This document shows, piece by piece, positions 25,942 through 35,352 of a stretch of 39,305 nucleotides of DNA. This DNA is from JABAYQ01 sp042091225. GTDB lineage: Bacteria > Bacteroidota > Bacteroidia > Flavobacteriales > UBA7312. Below the pieces are notes generated by a model. That model was not told the DNA's origin. It did not search any database and was given only the letters and a program-made list of their open reading frames with translations. The stretch's first letter is position 1, and the number at the start of each line of letters is the position of its first letter. Position numbers and translations under genes: made by a program. The stretch lies in NCBI GenBank assembly GCA_042091225.1, contig JBELHW010000013.1, forward strand, positions 1-39,305. Direction: 5' to 3'.

Positions 25942-26976
25942 TTATAGATTTATTCTAAAGCCAATTGAGTGTAATAAACCAAATGATTCTGACTGGCGGA
26001 ATGAATAATCTACTCCTAAATCCGACTCACTACTCAATGGTAGATTCACAGAAAAACCAGCGGAAGGACCGCTTATTGCAGTACTTGTCTCATCATTTCC
26101 GGACTCTAAATTATAACCTCCTCTTAAACTAACTAACTCTCTAAAAGAATATTCAAGTCCTAATCTGTATTGGTCATTTTTAAACGAATTAGAAGTAAAA
26201 GTTGCAGCCATAGATAGCCTATGATCTTCAGGTAATACAGTGACAAGATCGTAAGATAAACCTATGTTTAGTAAAGATGGTAACTCAAAGTTATCAGACC
26301 TTTGATCAAGAGTCATAGTATACTCCTCGTCAGGTGCAATACCTCTAAATGATAACCCGTCTCCACCATATACCATAGTTGGACCAACATTTTTTAAAGC
26401 AATACCAAACTTAACATGATCTTGACTACCAGTTACATATTGAATACCTGCATCAAGAGCAATTCCACTTGCAGAAACATCCGATGTACCTTCAATTATA
26501 GCTTTCACAGCAAATCCTCCATAAATACTATTGGAAAAAGTTTTAGAATAACCAAGATTTAAATTAGTAGCGGAAATAGTATAAGTTCCTATTCCTCCAT
26601 CAGGAAGTAATTCAGTAGTTCTATCAATATCAGCTATAGATATAGAAGTTATCGCTAAAGCCAATACAGAAGATTCATTCATTCTCTGTGCAAAACCAAA
26701 TGAATTGATTGGAATATCTGCAATCCATGAAGTTCTAGAAAAAATTAATTCTGTTTTATCTACAAAAGCCAAACCAGCAACGTTTCCATATAAGGACTCT
26801 AAACCCATAACAGATGCAGAGTTAGCTCCTCCCCAACCTGAAGATTTCACCCATGGATTAATTAAAAGTTGATCAGCTCCAGCAGAACCAACTCTGTCAG
26901 GATTTCCTGCTGAAAGATTACTCACACTGGCTAGTCCGATTAGAAAAACCGCTAAGTATTTTAGTGATTGTCTCAT
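25942..26976 (-). CDS. PorV/PorQ-family outer-membrane barrel protein
   Basis: A 344-residue protein. The signal peptide (1-23, ending NLSA) is followed by GSAGADQLLINPWVKSSGWGGAN, close to the opening of PorV/PorQ proteins (UPF0164 group), then GLESLYGNVAGLAFV and an all-beta barrel ending in a C-terminal FRINL. PorV is the outer-membrane shuttle that hands T9SS cargo to the surface attachment complex. Family members such as this one sit beside specific large cargos. Last gene of the operon after the ~1370-residue exported protein (20-base gap), so it may be dedicated to that cargo; that is inference. It is shorter than canonical PorV (about 390 residues). Confidence 0.82.
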   Translation of the reverse strand: MRQSLKYLAVFLIGLASVSNLSAGNPDRVGSAGADQLLINPWVKSSGWGGANSASVMGLESLYGNVAGLAFVDKTELIFSRTSWIADIPINSFGFAQRMNESSVLALAITSISIADIDRTTELLPDGGIGTYTISATNLNLGYSKTFSNSIYGGFAVKAIIEGTSDVSASGIALDAGIQYVTGSQDHVKFGIALKNVGPTMVYGGDGLSFRGIAPDEEYTMTLDQRSDNFELPSLLNIGLSYDLVTVLPEDHRLSMAATFTSNSFKNDQYRLGLEYSFRELVSLRGGYNLESGNDETSTAISGPSAGFSVNLPLSSESDLGVDYSFRQSESFGLLHSIGFRINL

Positions 26977-26996
26977 ATTAATTTAAATATATAATA

Positions 26997-29900
26997 TTAA
27001 AAAGTGTCAAGGTCAATTGGACGCATTACACCAAACCATTTTAAATTCTTTTCTTTTCCAATACTAGGGATGTTTACATTTATAATGTAAGCACCACTTG
27101 CAATAGGAATACCTTTCTGATTCTTTAAATCCCAATCAATAGTAGCAGAACCATCGCTATCTTTAAATAAACGATTCACTAGAGAACCATTTAATGAATA
27201 GATTGAAATTACACATTCAGCAGGCAGATTAGTAATTCTTACTCTATTATCTAATTGACCTCCATTCTCTATTCCTTCATAGGTAGAATATGCATAATAA
27301 GGATTAGGAACAATGTTTATTAAATCTACAACAGAATCTACAGCCTCATCGGAAGTAAGCTCTGTTGGAACAAGATTTGTTGTGGAAAATCTATAATTAG
27401 GATAGTTTGTTTTGGAGTATGTAACATCCAAAGTTACGGATGATTGACTTGCACTAGCAACTGTACTTGTATAAAAAACATCTCCTAACGAACTAGCTTG
27501 TCTCCAAACGTTGTCTATCAAAACAGAATCAGAAGAGCTAATAGAAACTATATCATAAGCAAATAACTGATCATAGTTTTGTAAAAAGTCTTTTAATGGT
27601 GTTCTGTCATTAGTAATTTCAAATGATTCTGTGAATTCTGTTTCATCAACATCACCTGAAAGTCTGTACTCTCTAGAAACATCAATATTAATTTCTACGT
27701 CTGAAGATAAAAGATCATAGCCGGTATTTAGTAATGGAACACTTACCCACATCATATCTTTGAAAAATTCACGCTTATCTATTGCAGAACCTGAAACAGC
27801 AATATTTGCTTGAGCACACTCATCGTATTTACTAGAGTGAACATAAACAAAATGCTTACCTCCTAAATAAAAACTACCATTTGCCCAAGTAGGTATATTT
27901 GAAGTTACTCTTGAACTAGGGTTCCAAACCATGTCTCTACCATTATCAGCTTGAAGCCATGAATCTTCAGAGAACATAATATTAAGTCTTTCTCCTGTTT
28001 CTTTGTTAATAGCATAACCAGGGAACCAACCCATACCTATACCAGTCCCATCAGGTGCGCCGTCTTTACCAACTGACTCACCTGCTCTTAAATCCATTTT
28101 ATTTACTCCACCTTCAGAGTAAGAAGGATTATCTTGTGCTTCTAAAACTACACATCTTGACCACATAGACTGATCATCTGTGTAAACAATTTTGACAGAT
28201 TGTAAATCTCTCAAACGATTTCCACTTTGCTGATTTGGTAATCCCGCATAAGCTTGGTTAGGATCATAACCTGGACCATCTAAATAATAAGAAACTAGTC
28301 GGTAAGGAGCCCAAGTACCATTTACTACGTTTTCAAAAACGCCATCAGGGTCAGTAGAGTAATCATCAAACACAGTTGCATTAGCAGGATCTGCAGCATA
28401 TTCACCAGCATGGATCCAGTTACGTCCCCACAAGAAAGTGTTATCAGCTGTAACTTCTCCATCTTCATCATCAATATCTCTAACACCACCTAACCAAGGA
28501 TTATACTCATCTTCAAAAACGATAGATGAAGAAATAAGACCATTGTTTTCTTCGTAATCAGCAATATTTTGGAAATAATCCCAATCTGGAGGGTTATTCT
28601 GATTAATTTGAATAGAGAAGCCTAAAGATGAAAATAATTGTTGGTTATCAAGAAAAATAGAAGCGTCAGAAAGATAGCTTTGTCCATCACTTAAATTAAC
28701 TAGCTCCCAACGAGAAACTACAGGATCTAAAACAATAGACCTAGGGTCTGTAGATGAAGCATTATAAACATCTCCATAAAATTTTAAAGCAAAATCAGAC
28801 TGAGTTAAATTAAATGGATCAATAACGCGCACATCAATTGGTCCAGAGCCAGCCTGATAAACAGGGTTTTCACTAGAACCAGAAGACATTATCTCTTGCT
28901 CTGTTTCTTGAGTTAAATTTAATTCACTACCACCATTTCCTTGTCCGAGTACTCTAGCGACCTCAACCCCATCACCAATATTAGCATTAAGTTGAGTAGT
29001 AAACGGTTTGTGAGGAATAGCAGTGTAAACCTTAATATTTTTTCTACCAGATTTATATGGTCTTTGCTGACCATCTAAGGCATCTGCATTAGAAGGATCG
29101 TAAGATTTATAATTATTATGACCATAAGCAACAGCCATGAAGTAATATTGTTGATTGTTAACTAATAATGAATTTCCACTTGCAAATTCATCCTCGGTAA
29201 TCGTAACAGAATGAACAATTCCATTATTAGAACCAGACACTTCTAATGTTGGTACGTTAGCACCAATCGATACGTCAAAATTATAATTAACTAAATTAGA
29301 GACAGAATCTTGTAAATCACTCTGAAAAACTAATCTAGCTAAATCAGGATTATCTAAATCGGTAACACTTACATAGGGCGCTAGTATTTGATATAACTGA
29401 TATCCTTGGAATCTAAAGTAAGGATCCCAGCTTTGTCCTTCAGGGCTAATGATTAACGGATCTAACTCAATGTATTGTTCTAAGAAATTGTTAGAAGTAG
29501 GACCGTTGCTAAAGTTAAATACTAATTCTCTATCTAATTCTACTACATCTAAATCTGGAGCATCAGGACCATTAAGTACTTTAAAGCAGTTATCAAATAA
29601 AGCTTGTGCTTTATCATCGGCTAAACGTACTAACTCAACTGAGGCAAAAGGGCCTCCAGTTGTTGCTCTAGCCCAAACTACACCTGTAGTAATTCTATTT
29701 ACTGCACCAGGCTCTAATGTAAATGGACCTGCAGATTGTAAAAATCTTCTATCGGCAGGATCATTTCCTGCAGTTTCTTCTGTCCAACCTTGAGGGTCTT
29801 CCCAATCCGCACTAGTAACTTGTCCATCAGTACCCCAACCATATGGGTCAGTATCACCTGGAAACATAAAGTTAGCAGGAGTAGATCCTCCTCTACCAGC

Positions 29901-31115
29901 GCCTCCATAAGTAATATCTAGGCCATCTTTCCATTTTCCTGTGAGGTAGTTATAAATATGTTGTCCATTTTCAGGATTTCCAATAACTGAAAAGTCATTG
30001 TTATAATATACAAAACGAGACATAATAGCTTTCTCTCCGTCTTCTTCAATAATACTATCTCTGTCGTTATCAACGCCATCATTAAGATCGGCTATAGGAC
30101 CTTGGAAAAAGTCAACTCCAATTGCAGGAGGATTTACTCCATATCCAGATGCGCCTTCATCTTCTGCATCTCCGTTATAGCAATAACCTAAACCTCTTTC
30201 CACATCACAACCAACATAATCATCTAAATAATTACCTAAATCAGGGTCTACCCATTGGCCAAAGTAAGCATCGTTAAGTTGTATAGTTGCTTTGTTAATA
30301 ATTGTATAATTATAAAAGGTCATGTTATTTATCTCGTCATTAGTAGCAAAGGCAAAAGCTTGAGCTCTAATTTCAAGACCAATAGGATCTGCTCCCGTTT
30401 CAGAGTGTATGTTTCCCTTATCATTAAAAACCCACCAAAGAGTTTGATCACCGTAAACTAAATCATCACTCAAACAATCGGAATTTCCATTAACATCGTA
30501 TTTAGGGTAATCTCCATCTTCTGGATTATATTCACCATCATCGTTAGCATCGAAATAAGGTGCTAAAAATTGATTTTCACCATCAACTCCATTACCAGGC
30601 CAACCGGTTATTGAAGAAGGAATGGTGTATTCTGGATAAGCTGTTTTGTCATTATACCAAGCAATGAATTCATCAACTTCTTGTCTTGTGATTTGAAAAT
30701 GCTGGTCATAATCATCACAAACCTGAGGAGTAATTTCACTAAACTCATCTAGAGGACCAGTCCAGAAATCATTTCCAGTTTGACGATATGTCATAGCAGC
30801 TGCTTTTAGTTGCTCTCCGGCATCTATACCAGCAATCCATAATGCTCCAGCAAACATAGAATGCTTGTTACCATCTTTAGGAATTTCATACCTAGCATCA
30901 GTAAGATTCCACCACATGTCACCACCACCCATGATAGTAGTTCTAACATTATTGATATTCAAATCCGTTTTTGCTTGAGATGGAACACAGTCTGCAGCCA
31001 CACGAGCTAAACTTGAATTAGAAATAGTAGTAGAATTACCATTACTAACATTTTCTTTTGCACTTATTGAAAAAGAGCAAAGACTTACTAGTACGATTAA
31101 TAAAATTTTGTTCAT
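26997..31115 (-). CDS. Very large exported protein of a T9SS/PorV-linked surface operon
   Basis: From ATG 31115 (MNKILLIVLVSLCSFSISA, a clear signal peptide) the protein has 1372 residues. ATG 31124 or TTG 31133 would add 3 or 6 residues with no benefit. The mature N-terminus carries LDINNVRTTI-like LNINNVRTTIMGGGDMWWNL and then YEIPKDGNKHSMFAGALWIAG, a pattern I associate with large uncharacterised secreted Bacteroidota proteins. The middle is Asp/Asn-rich with EF-hand-like loops (DANDDGEYNPEDGD, DVDGDG-type). The last 90 residues (INIVPNPYYAYSTYEG, then ISIYSLNGSLVNRLF, IASGAYIINV) form a FlgD-like Ig fold as found at the ends of many T9SS cargos, though the final residues are not a standard type A tail. 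Lies between a TonB-dependent receptor (20-base gap) and a PorV-like gene. Function unknown. Confidence 0.78.
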   Translation of the reverse strand: MNKILLIVLVSLCSFSISAKENVSNGNSTTISNSSLARVAADCVPSQAKTDLNINNVRTTIMGGGDMWWNLTDARYEIPKDGNKHSMFAGALWIAGIDAGEQLKAAAMTYRQTGNDFWTGPLDEFSEITPQVCDDYDQHFQITRQEVDEFIAWYNDKTAYPEYTIPSSITGWPGNGVDGENQFLAPYFDANDDGEYNPEDGDYPKYDVNGNSDCLSDDLVYGDQTLWWVFNDKGNIHSETGADPIGLEIRAQAFAFATNDEINNMTFYNYTIINKATIQLNDAYFGQWVDPDLGNYLDDYVGCDVERGLGYCYNGDAEDEGASGYGVNPPAIGVDFFQGPIADLNDGVDNDRDSIIEEDGEKAIMSRFVYYNNDFSVIGNPENGQHIYNYLTGKWKDGLDITYGGAGRGGSTPANFMFPGDTDPYGWGTDGQVTSADWEDPQGWTEETAGNDPADRRFLQSAGPFTLEPGAVNRITTGVVWARATTGGPFASVELVRLADDKAQALFDNCFKVLNGPDAPDLDVVELDRELVFNFSNGPTSNNFLEQYIELDPLIISPEGQSWDPYFRFQGYQLYQILAPYVSVTDLDNPDLARLVFQSDLQDSVSNLVNYNFDVSIGANVPTLEVSGSNNGIVHSVTITEDEFASGNSLLVNNQQYYFMAVAYGHNNYKSYDPSNADALDGQQRPYKSGRKNIKVYTAIPHKPFTTQLNANIGDGVEVARVLGQGNGGSELNLTQETEQEIMSSGSSENPVYQAGSGPIDVRVIDPFNLTQSDFALKFYGDVYNASSTDPRSIVLDPVVSRWELVNLSDGQSYLSDASIFLDNQQLFSSLGFSIQINQNNPPDWDYFQNIADYEENNGLISSSIVFEDEYNPWLGGVRDIDDEDGEVTADNTFLWGRNWIHAGEYAADPANATVFDDYSTDPDGVFENVVNGTWAPYRLVSYYLDGPGYDPNQAYAGLPNQQSGNRLRDLQSVKIVYTDDQSMWSRCVVLEAQDNPSYSEGGVNKMDLRAGESVGKDGAPDGTGIGMGWFPGYAINKETGERLNIMFSEDSWLQADNGRDMVWNPSSRVTSNIPTWANGSFYLGGKHFVYVHSSKYDECAQANIAVSGSAIDKREFFKDMMWVSVPLLNTGYDLLSSDVEINIDVSREYRLSGDVDETEFTESFEITNDRTPLKDFLQNYDQLFAYDIVSISSSDSVLIDNVWRQASSLGDVFYTSTVASASQSSVTLDVTYSKTNYPNYRFSTTNLVPTELTSDEAVDSVVDLINIVPNPYYAYSTYEGIENGGQLDNRVRITNLPAECVISIYSLNGSLVNRLFKDSDGSATIDWDLKNQKGIPIASGAYIINVNIPSIGKEKNLKWFGVMRPIDLDTF

Positions 31116-31135
31116 GTCTAACATTTTACTCAAGC

Positions 31136-34100
31136 TTAAAAATTAATTTCTACACCCAATCTAGCTATTCTTGGAAGAGAATAATTAAATGGATTATTTA
31201 CTTTATAACCATAAATATCTACAAACGATTGTGGATCACTTTGAGCAGCTATTTCAGATTGGGCATTAGCATCACTCAAATATCCATCGTCATCTGCATT
31301 ACCAGTAGCACGATATACAGATCTTATATTTTTAGTGTTCAATACATTTTGGACCAATAAATAAACATTGAATCCTAAAACTCTTTTATTATCTAACTCA
31401 CCTACTTCCTTTGTAAATCGTTTACTTATTCTAGAGTTAATTCTAACATTCCATGGAAGTCTTGAGCCGTTTAAACTTCCATCTAGAACAGAACGATTGT
31501 TAATACCAAATGCAGCATCTTGAGTTATATTAGATTGTTTGGTGTAAGGAGTACCTGAACCAGCAATAAAGACAAAATTAGCTCCAGCATCAGCAAAAAC
31601 TTGTTTACCAAACCAAACAGGACCTTGATAATCTTTTCCGTTACCATAACGGTAATCCATAGTAAGGTTTAAAGCATGTCTTTGATCGTAAGATAATGGA
31701 GTTGTAGTTCTTAAGTTTGGTTGACCAGTATTAACAAGGGAAAAACCAGATGTAGCAGAAGAACCTGTACCATCAGCAAATTGTAAAGTATAGTTTGCAG
31801 ATAGAGTAATATTCCCTGATCTTCTTAAGTCATAAGTTGCGGACATACCTTTTACAGTTCCAAAGTCGATATTATCATAAGTAAGATAATTAACTGGGTA
31901 TGCGTAATTAGCACTTACAATTTGAATCATGTCCCTCATTTCCCTGTAAAAAGCAGAAAGAGTTAAAGAGGATTTCAAATTTAGAGTTTGGGCAAATCCT
32001 AATTCAAAATCAACTGTTTTTTCAGGTTTTAAATTCGGATTATTAATTAATGCTCCAACATTATCTTGGATATAAAGATACTCAAGTGGTTCAATTCTAT
32101 TGCCTGTAGGAGGTCTTTGTGTTACAACATCGTAGTGAGCAAAGAACTGAGCTTCATCAGAAATAGGGAATGAAAAAGAAATTCTAGGTGAAAAAACTGT
32201 TTCTGGTGTGAAATCCTTAAACAATGGAATGCTGTCAGAAGAATTTACTAAATATGGAGTAATTTGACCAGTTGTAGTTGCTTGTGCTAAACTAATAGGA
32301 TCATTAATTAATTCTCCATCAGAATTATACCAATCATTATCATTTCTATATCCAACAACTTCAGTAGGATTATCAAGATCGTTTACATATACTACGTAAT
32401 CATCACCTATTGAGTTTGGCTTATTGTACGAATCACTATTTAGTAAGTCTGTACTAGAACCTGCCTTGTAAGTTGTGTATAAAGAGTATTGATCATCTAA
32501 TACAGACTGGTTAGCATCGTATCTGTCAATTCTTAAACCAATATTAAAAATAAGGTCATCGAACGCAAATTTATCTTGAATATAACCAGCAGTATATATA
32601 GGTTCGAAAGCATTTATATTTCTATAGAAACGATCTACATTACCATCACCATCAATATCATCTCCTTCAGTAAAGAAATCCTCTATTGGCTTAGAAGACG
32701 TTAATAAGTTACCCATGTAATCGTAACCTGAGTAATTAATTAAGCCATTTTCTAATAATTCGTCTGCACTAAACAAGTCAATGGATAATTGACTTGGATC
32801 GTAAGAATCAATATCAATATATTCGGTAGCTCCCAAATTATATCTATCTCTTAAACTTTCATCAAAATTACTCTGTACATCCTGATTGTTAAGTCTGTTG
32901 TACCATATTACATCAAAAGTTCCATTTTCAATTACATTAGGATTAGCTAAATCTAATTCCTGGATGTGAGTATTAACTAATTGCCTAGCTAATCCCCAGA
33001 ACCCTACAGGACCAGAAGCCCAAAATCTATCGGTTCTTTTCTCGTATTCGAATCCAAACTGAATTGCATGATCCTTTATATCAGCAGAACCAGTGGCTTT
33101 CATAGAAAACTGTTCTGTTTGAGATTTTTGGTATGAATTTGTTGGTGTTCCCCAGTTATTATACAAAGAGTATATACTTCTTGGAGAGGAACCATTAAGA
33201 AGACCAGTAGTTCCTAAATCATTAAATGTTCTGATAATACCATCGGCACCATATTGACCAACTGTACTTTCAAGTTCATTTTCTCTAAACTCATCATAAT
33301 ATTGTTGGGTATAAGCCGCTAAATCTGGGTTTGAAGAACTATTGCCATTAAAGGCAACTAAAGTATCAATGAATCCAACATGTATTTGACCTGTTCTTCC
33401 AGTAACTGTATCAGTTCCAAAAATGTAAAACCTTTCTTGAAAAGTATTAAAGGTACCAACATGACCATATTTAAATAAATCATCACCATGGTCTTTGTTT
33501 CTTCTTTCAAAATTTGTTTTAGTATAGTCAGCAGAAAGAGTGTAATAAGCATTTTTGATTGATGAAGCTGATTCTTCATCGCCTTCTTGAGCACCAAAAC
33601 GTTGAGTAAATCTTGCATAAGTTCTCCAAGTATTACTCTCGTCTTCAATATTATTTTGAGAGTTTACAAGAGAATTTGTAAAGTTAAACACCCTAGAAAC
33701 AGAATTGTCAACAGATCCTCCAATAGAAAGATTTGTTTTTAAAGTTGGTTTAAAGTCTACCTTTCCAGAAAAACGGTAACCACTTGTACCAGCATTATTT
33801 TTTGCTTGTACATTTTCAAAATCACTTGCTCTTAAGTAATCTGAATTATTTATTAACGTAACATTAGAGCTTTGAATATTAGGAACCGCTCTAAATAAAT
33901 CGTTTTGAAGATTCAACAAACTTTCTTCTTTAATTTGCCATATTCCTACAGCAGACGGACTGTTATCATCAATTGTTCTTGCTTCACCAGCTAAAAAATA
34001 ACCTAGAATAGCTCTTCCTTTAGATCCATCTTCTTTAATCTCCTTGTAGATTGGACCAGATAAACTAAATCCTAATAAGTTATAGTTATAATCATCAAAT

Positions 34101-34813
34101 AGTTGAGAAGATACAACTTCAGCTCCTCCAAATAAGCGATTGGAAGGACCTCTTGAGGTTACACTAATTATACCACCGGTTGCATCACCATAAGCAGCAG
34201 ACAAACCTGAGGTCATAACAGTAATTTGTTCAATTGCACTTTGTGGTAGCGCTAAAGAACCTCTGACCTTAATTCCATCAACATAATAGTCTGTAGCATC
34301 TCCTCTTGATCCTCTTACATTAACGCCAGAGCCTTCATCACTTTGATATACACCAGCAGCAGTTGCAGCAACAGAAGCGACACTTCTTGTTGGCAATGCT
34401 TTAATTTCTTCAGCTGTTACTGTTTTTCCTCCTAAATTATCTTGATCTAATAATGGCTTTTCATCCTTAATCACTACCTCATCAATAGCAATACCCTCAG
34501 ACAATTGAATATCTCTAAAAGAGATTTTGTTAGAGGAAACAACAATTCCTTCAAGGGTTGTTTGACCATAACCGACATAAGATACTTTAAGATTATAATT
34601 TCCAGGATCAAGAGGTTTAATAGTATAATTACCATCAAAATCTGTTGTAACACCAGAAACTAAGTTTCCGTTTCTTTCTGCAACAACATTTGCAAAAGGA
34701 ATTGGCTCACCAGTATTCTTATCTGTAATTTTTCCTTTCAAGGAACCTGGTTGAGCAAACGCCGAAATTGACATTATCAAAAACCCTACCATTAATAAAT
34801 AAACGTGTTTCAT
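31136..34813 (-). CDS. TonB-dependent receptor with N-terminal carboxypeptidase-like domain
   Basis: An outer-membrane active transporter of 1225 residues. Signal peptide 1-20 (ending FAQ); a CarboxypepD_reg-like beta domain at 24-106 (KGKITDKNTGEPIPFANVV, then DFDGNYTI); a TonB box-like IDEVVI at 110-115; a plug at about 126-222 (GVNVRGSRGDATDYYVDGIKV, AYGDATGGIISVTSRG); then a long barrel to the C-terminal GVEINF. It opens an operon with the large exported protein and the PorV-like barrel. No SusD-like lipoprotein is present, so it is not a standard polysaccharide-utilisation SusC. The ligand is unknown. The 128-base upstream gap is AT-rich, with no -7 box that matches well on this strand. 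Confidence 0.95.
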   Translation of the reverse strand: MKHVYLLMVGFLIMSISAFAQPGSLKGKITDKNTGEPIPFANVVAERNGNLVSGVTTDFDGNYTIKPLDPGNYNLKVSYVGYGQTTLEGIVVSSNKISFRDIQLSEGIAIDEVVIKDEKPLLDQDNLGGKTVTAEEIKALPTRSVASVAATAAGVYQSDEGSGVNVRGSRGDATDYYVDGIKVRGSLALPQSAIEQITVMTSGLSAAYGDATGGIISVTSRGPSNRLFGGAEVVSSQLFDDYNYNLLGFSLSGPIYKEIKEDGSKGRAILGYFLAGEARTIDDNSPSAVGIWQIKEESLLNLQNDLFRAVPNIQSSNVTLINNSDYLRASDFENVQAKNNAGTSGYRFSGKVDFKPTLKTNLSIGGSVDNSVSRVFNFTNSLVNSQNNIEDESNTWRTYARFTQRFGAQEGDEESASSIKNAYYTLSADYTKTNFERRNKDHGDDLFKYGHVGTFNTFQERFYIFGTDTVTGRTGQIHVGFIDTLVAFNGNSSSNPDLAAYTQQYYDEFRENELESTVGQYGADGIIRTFNDLGTTGLLNGSSPRSIYSLYNNWGTPTNSYQKSQTEQFSMKATGSADIKDHAIQFGFEYEKRTDRFWASGPVGFWGLARQLVNTHIQELDLANPNVIENGTFDVIWYNRLNNQDVQSNFDESLRDRYNLGATEYIDIDSYDPSQLSIDLFSADELLENGLINYSGYDYMGNLLTSSKPIEDFFTEGDDIDGDGNVDRFYRNINAFEPIYTAGYIQDKFAFDDLIFNIGLRIDRYDANQSVLDDQYSLYTTYKAGSSTDLLNSDSYNKPNSIGDDYVVYVNDLDNPTEVVGYRNDNDWYNSDGELINDPISLAQATTTGQITPYLVNSSDSIPLFKDFTPETVFSPRISFSFPISDEAQFFAHYDVVTQRPPTGNRIEPLEYLYIQDNVGALINNPNLKPEKTVDFELGFAQTLNLKSSLTLSAFYREMRDMIQIVSANYAYPVNYLTYDNIDFGTVKGMSATYDLRRSGNITLSANYTLQFADGTGSSATSGFSLVNTGQPNLRTTTPLSYDQRHALNLTMDYRYGNGKDYQGPVWFGKQVFADAGANFVFIAGSGTPYTKQSNITQDAAFGINNRSVLDGSLNGSRLPWNVRINSRISKRFTKEVGELDNKRVLGFNVYLLVQNVLNTKNIRSVYRATGNADDDGYLSDANAQSEIAAQSDPQSFVDIYGYKVNNPFNYSLPRIARLGVEINF

Positions 34814-34930
34814 AATAAATTATGTTGTCTAATTTTTCAAATAAAAGATTGTAAATATATACAAATACAATTCATTTCTAAAAAAAAAACATTAAAAATT
34901 AAAGCAAAGTTTACCCATTCAATTTTATAT

Positions 34931-34938
34931 TATATTTG
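34931..34938 (+). promoter_or_regulatory. -7 box directly before the Rieske-like lipoprotein gene
   Basis: TATATTTG ends 3 bases before ATG 34942, so transcription probably starts at the start codon. No clear TTG at -33. Confidence 0.5.
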
Positions 34939-34941
34939 AAT

Positions 34942-35352
34942 ATGAGAAAAAAAATAATATTAACTCTGATTGTAAGCGTGTTTTTAAGCTGTGGAAGTGA
35001 TGATAACTACATCCCTAACACTTATGTAAACTTTTCAATTGTAGCCTCAGAAATAGGGGGCGTTGGAAATGGAATATATACAAGCAATATTTACGGAGTT
35101 AATGGGATAATCATTTTCCACAAAGACATTAACCAATATGTTGCATACGAACGAAGTTGCTCTTATGACCCTAGAGAACCTTGCGCGATAGTCAATATGA
35201 ACAATATTTACACACCTACTCTTTTGGTTGATAGTTGTTGCAATTCTAAATTTTTAATTGAAGATGGATCTCCGTTTGACGGACCAGCGATTTTACCCTT
35301 AAAACAATACCAAACTAGCTTTGATGGTGTCTATGTAAATGTTTTTAATTAA
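34942..35352 (+). CDS. Lipoprotein with degenerate Rieske-like fold
   Basis: From ATG 34942 the product has 136 residues. A TTG two codons earlier (34936) lies in the -7 box and is not the start. Residues 1-17 are a lipoprotein signal ending in FLSC, with C17 lipidated. The rest follows the layout of small Bacteroidota Rieske-type lipoproteins: NGIIIFHKDINQYVAYERSC, a Cys-rich turn, then FLIEDGSPFDGPAILPLKQY and a final DGVYVNVFN, like the GPAxxPLxxY end of Rieske domains. The usual CxH and CxxH ligands are missing: the first pair reads C73-S-Y75 and the second position is DSCC (97-100), with no histidine. An iron-sulfur cluster of Rieske type is therefore unlikely; disulfides or structural use are more plausible. 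Ends in a TTAA shared with the opposing gene. Confidence 0.7.
   Translation: MRKKIILTLIVSVFLSCGSDDNYIPNTYVNFSIVASEIGGVGNGIYTSNIYGVNGIIIFHKDINQYVAYERSCSYDPREPCAIVNMNNIYTPTLLVDSCCNSKFLIEDGSPFDGPAILPLKQYQTSFDGVYVNVFN

Noticed and set aside
29449..30461. Several open frames overlapping the 1372-residue exported protein gene on both strands
   Set aside because: Shadows of one long frame with signal peptide and consistent composition; no promoter or family motif.
31058..31360. Plus-strand 100-codon frame across the junction of the receptor and the large exported protein
   Set aside because: Antisense to two real genes; Ser/Ile/Tyr-rich product without a recognisable motif.
31136..34813. SusC/SusD polysaccharide-utilisation locus
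   Set aside because: The receptor has the right domains but no SusD-like lipoprotein or glycoside hydrolase is encoded nearby.
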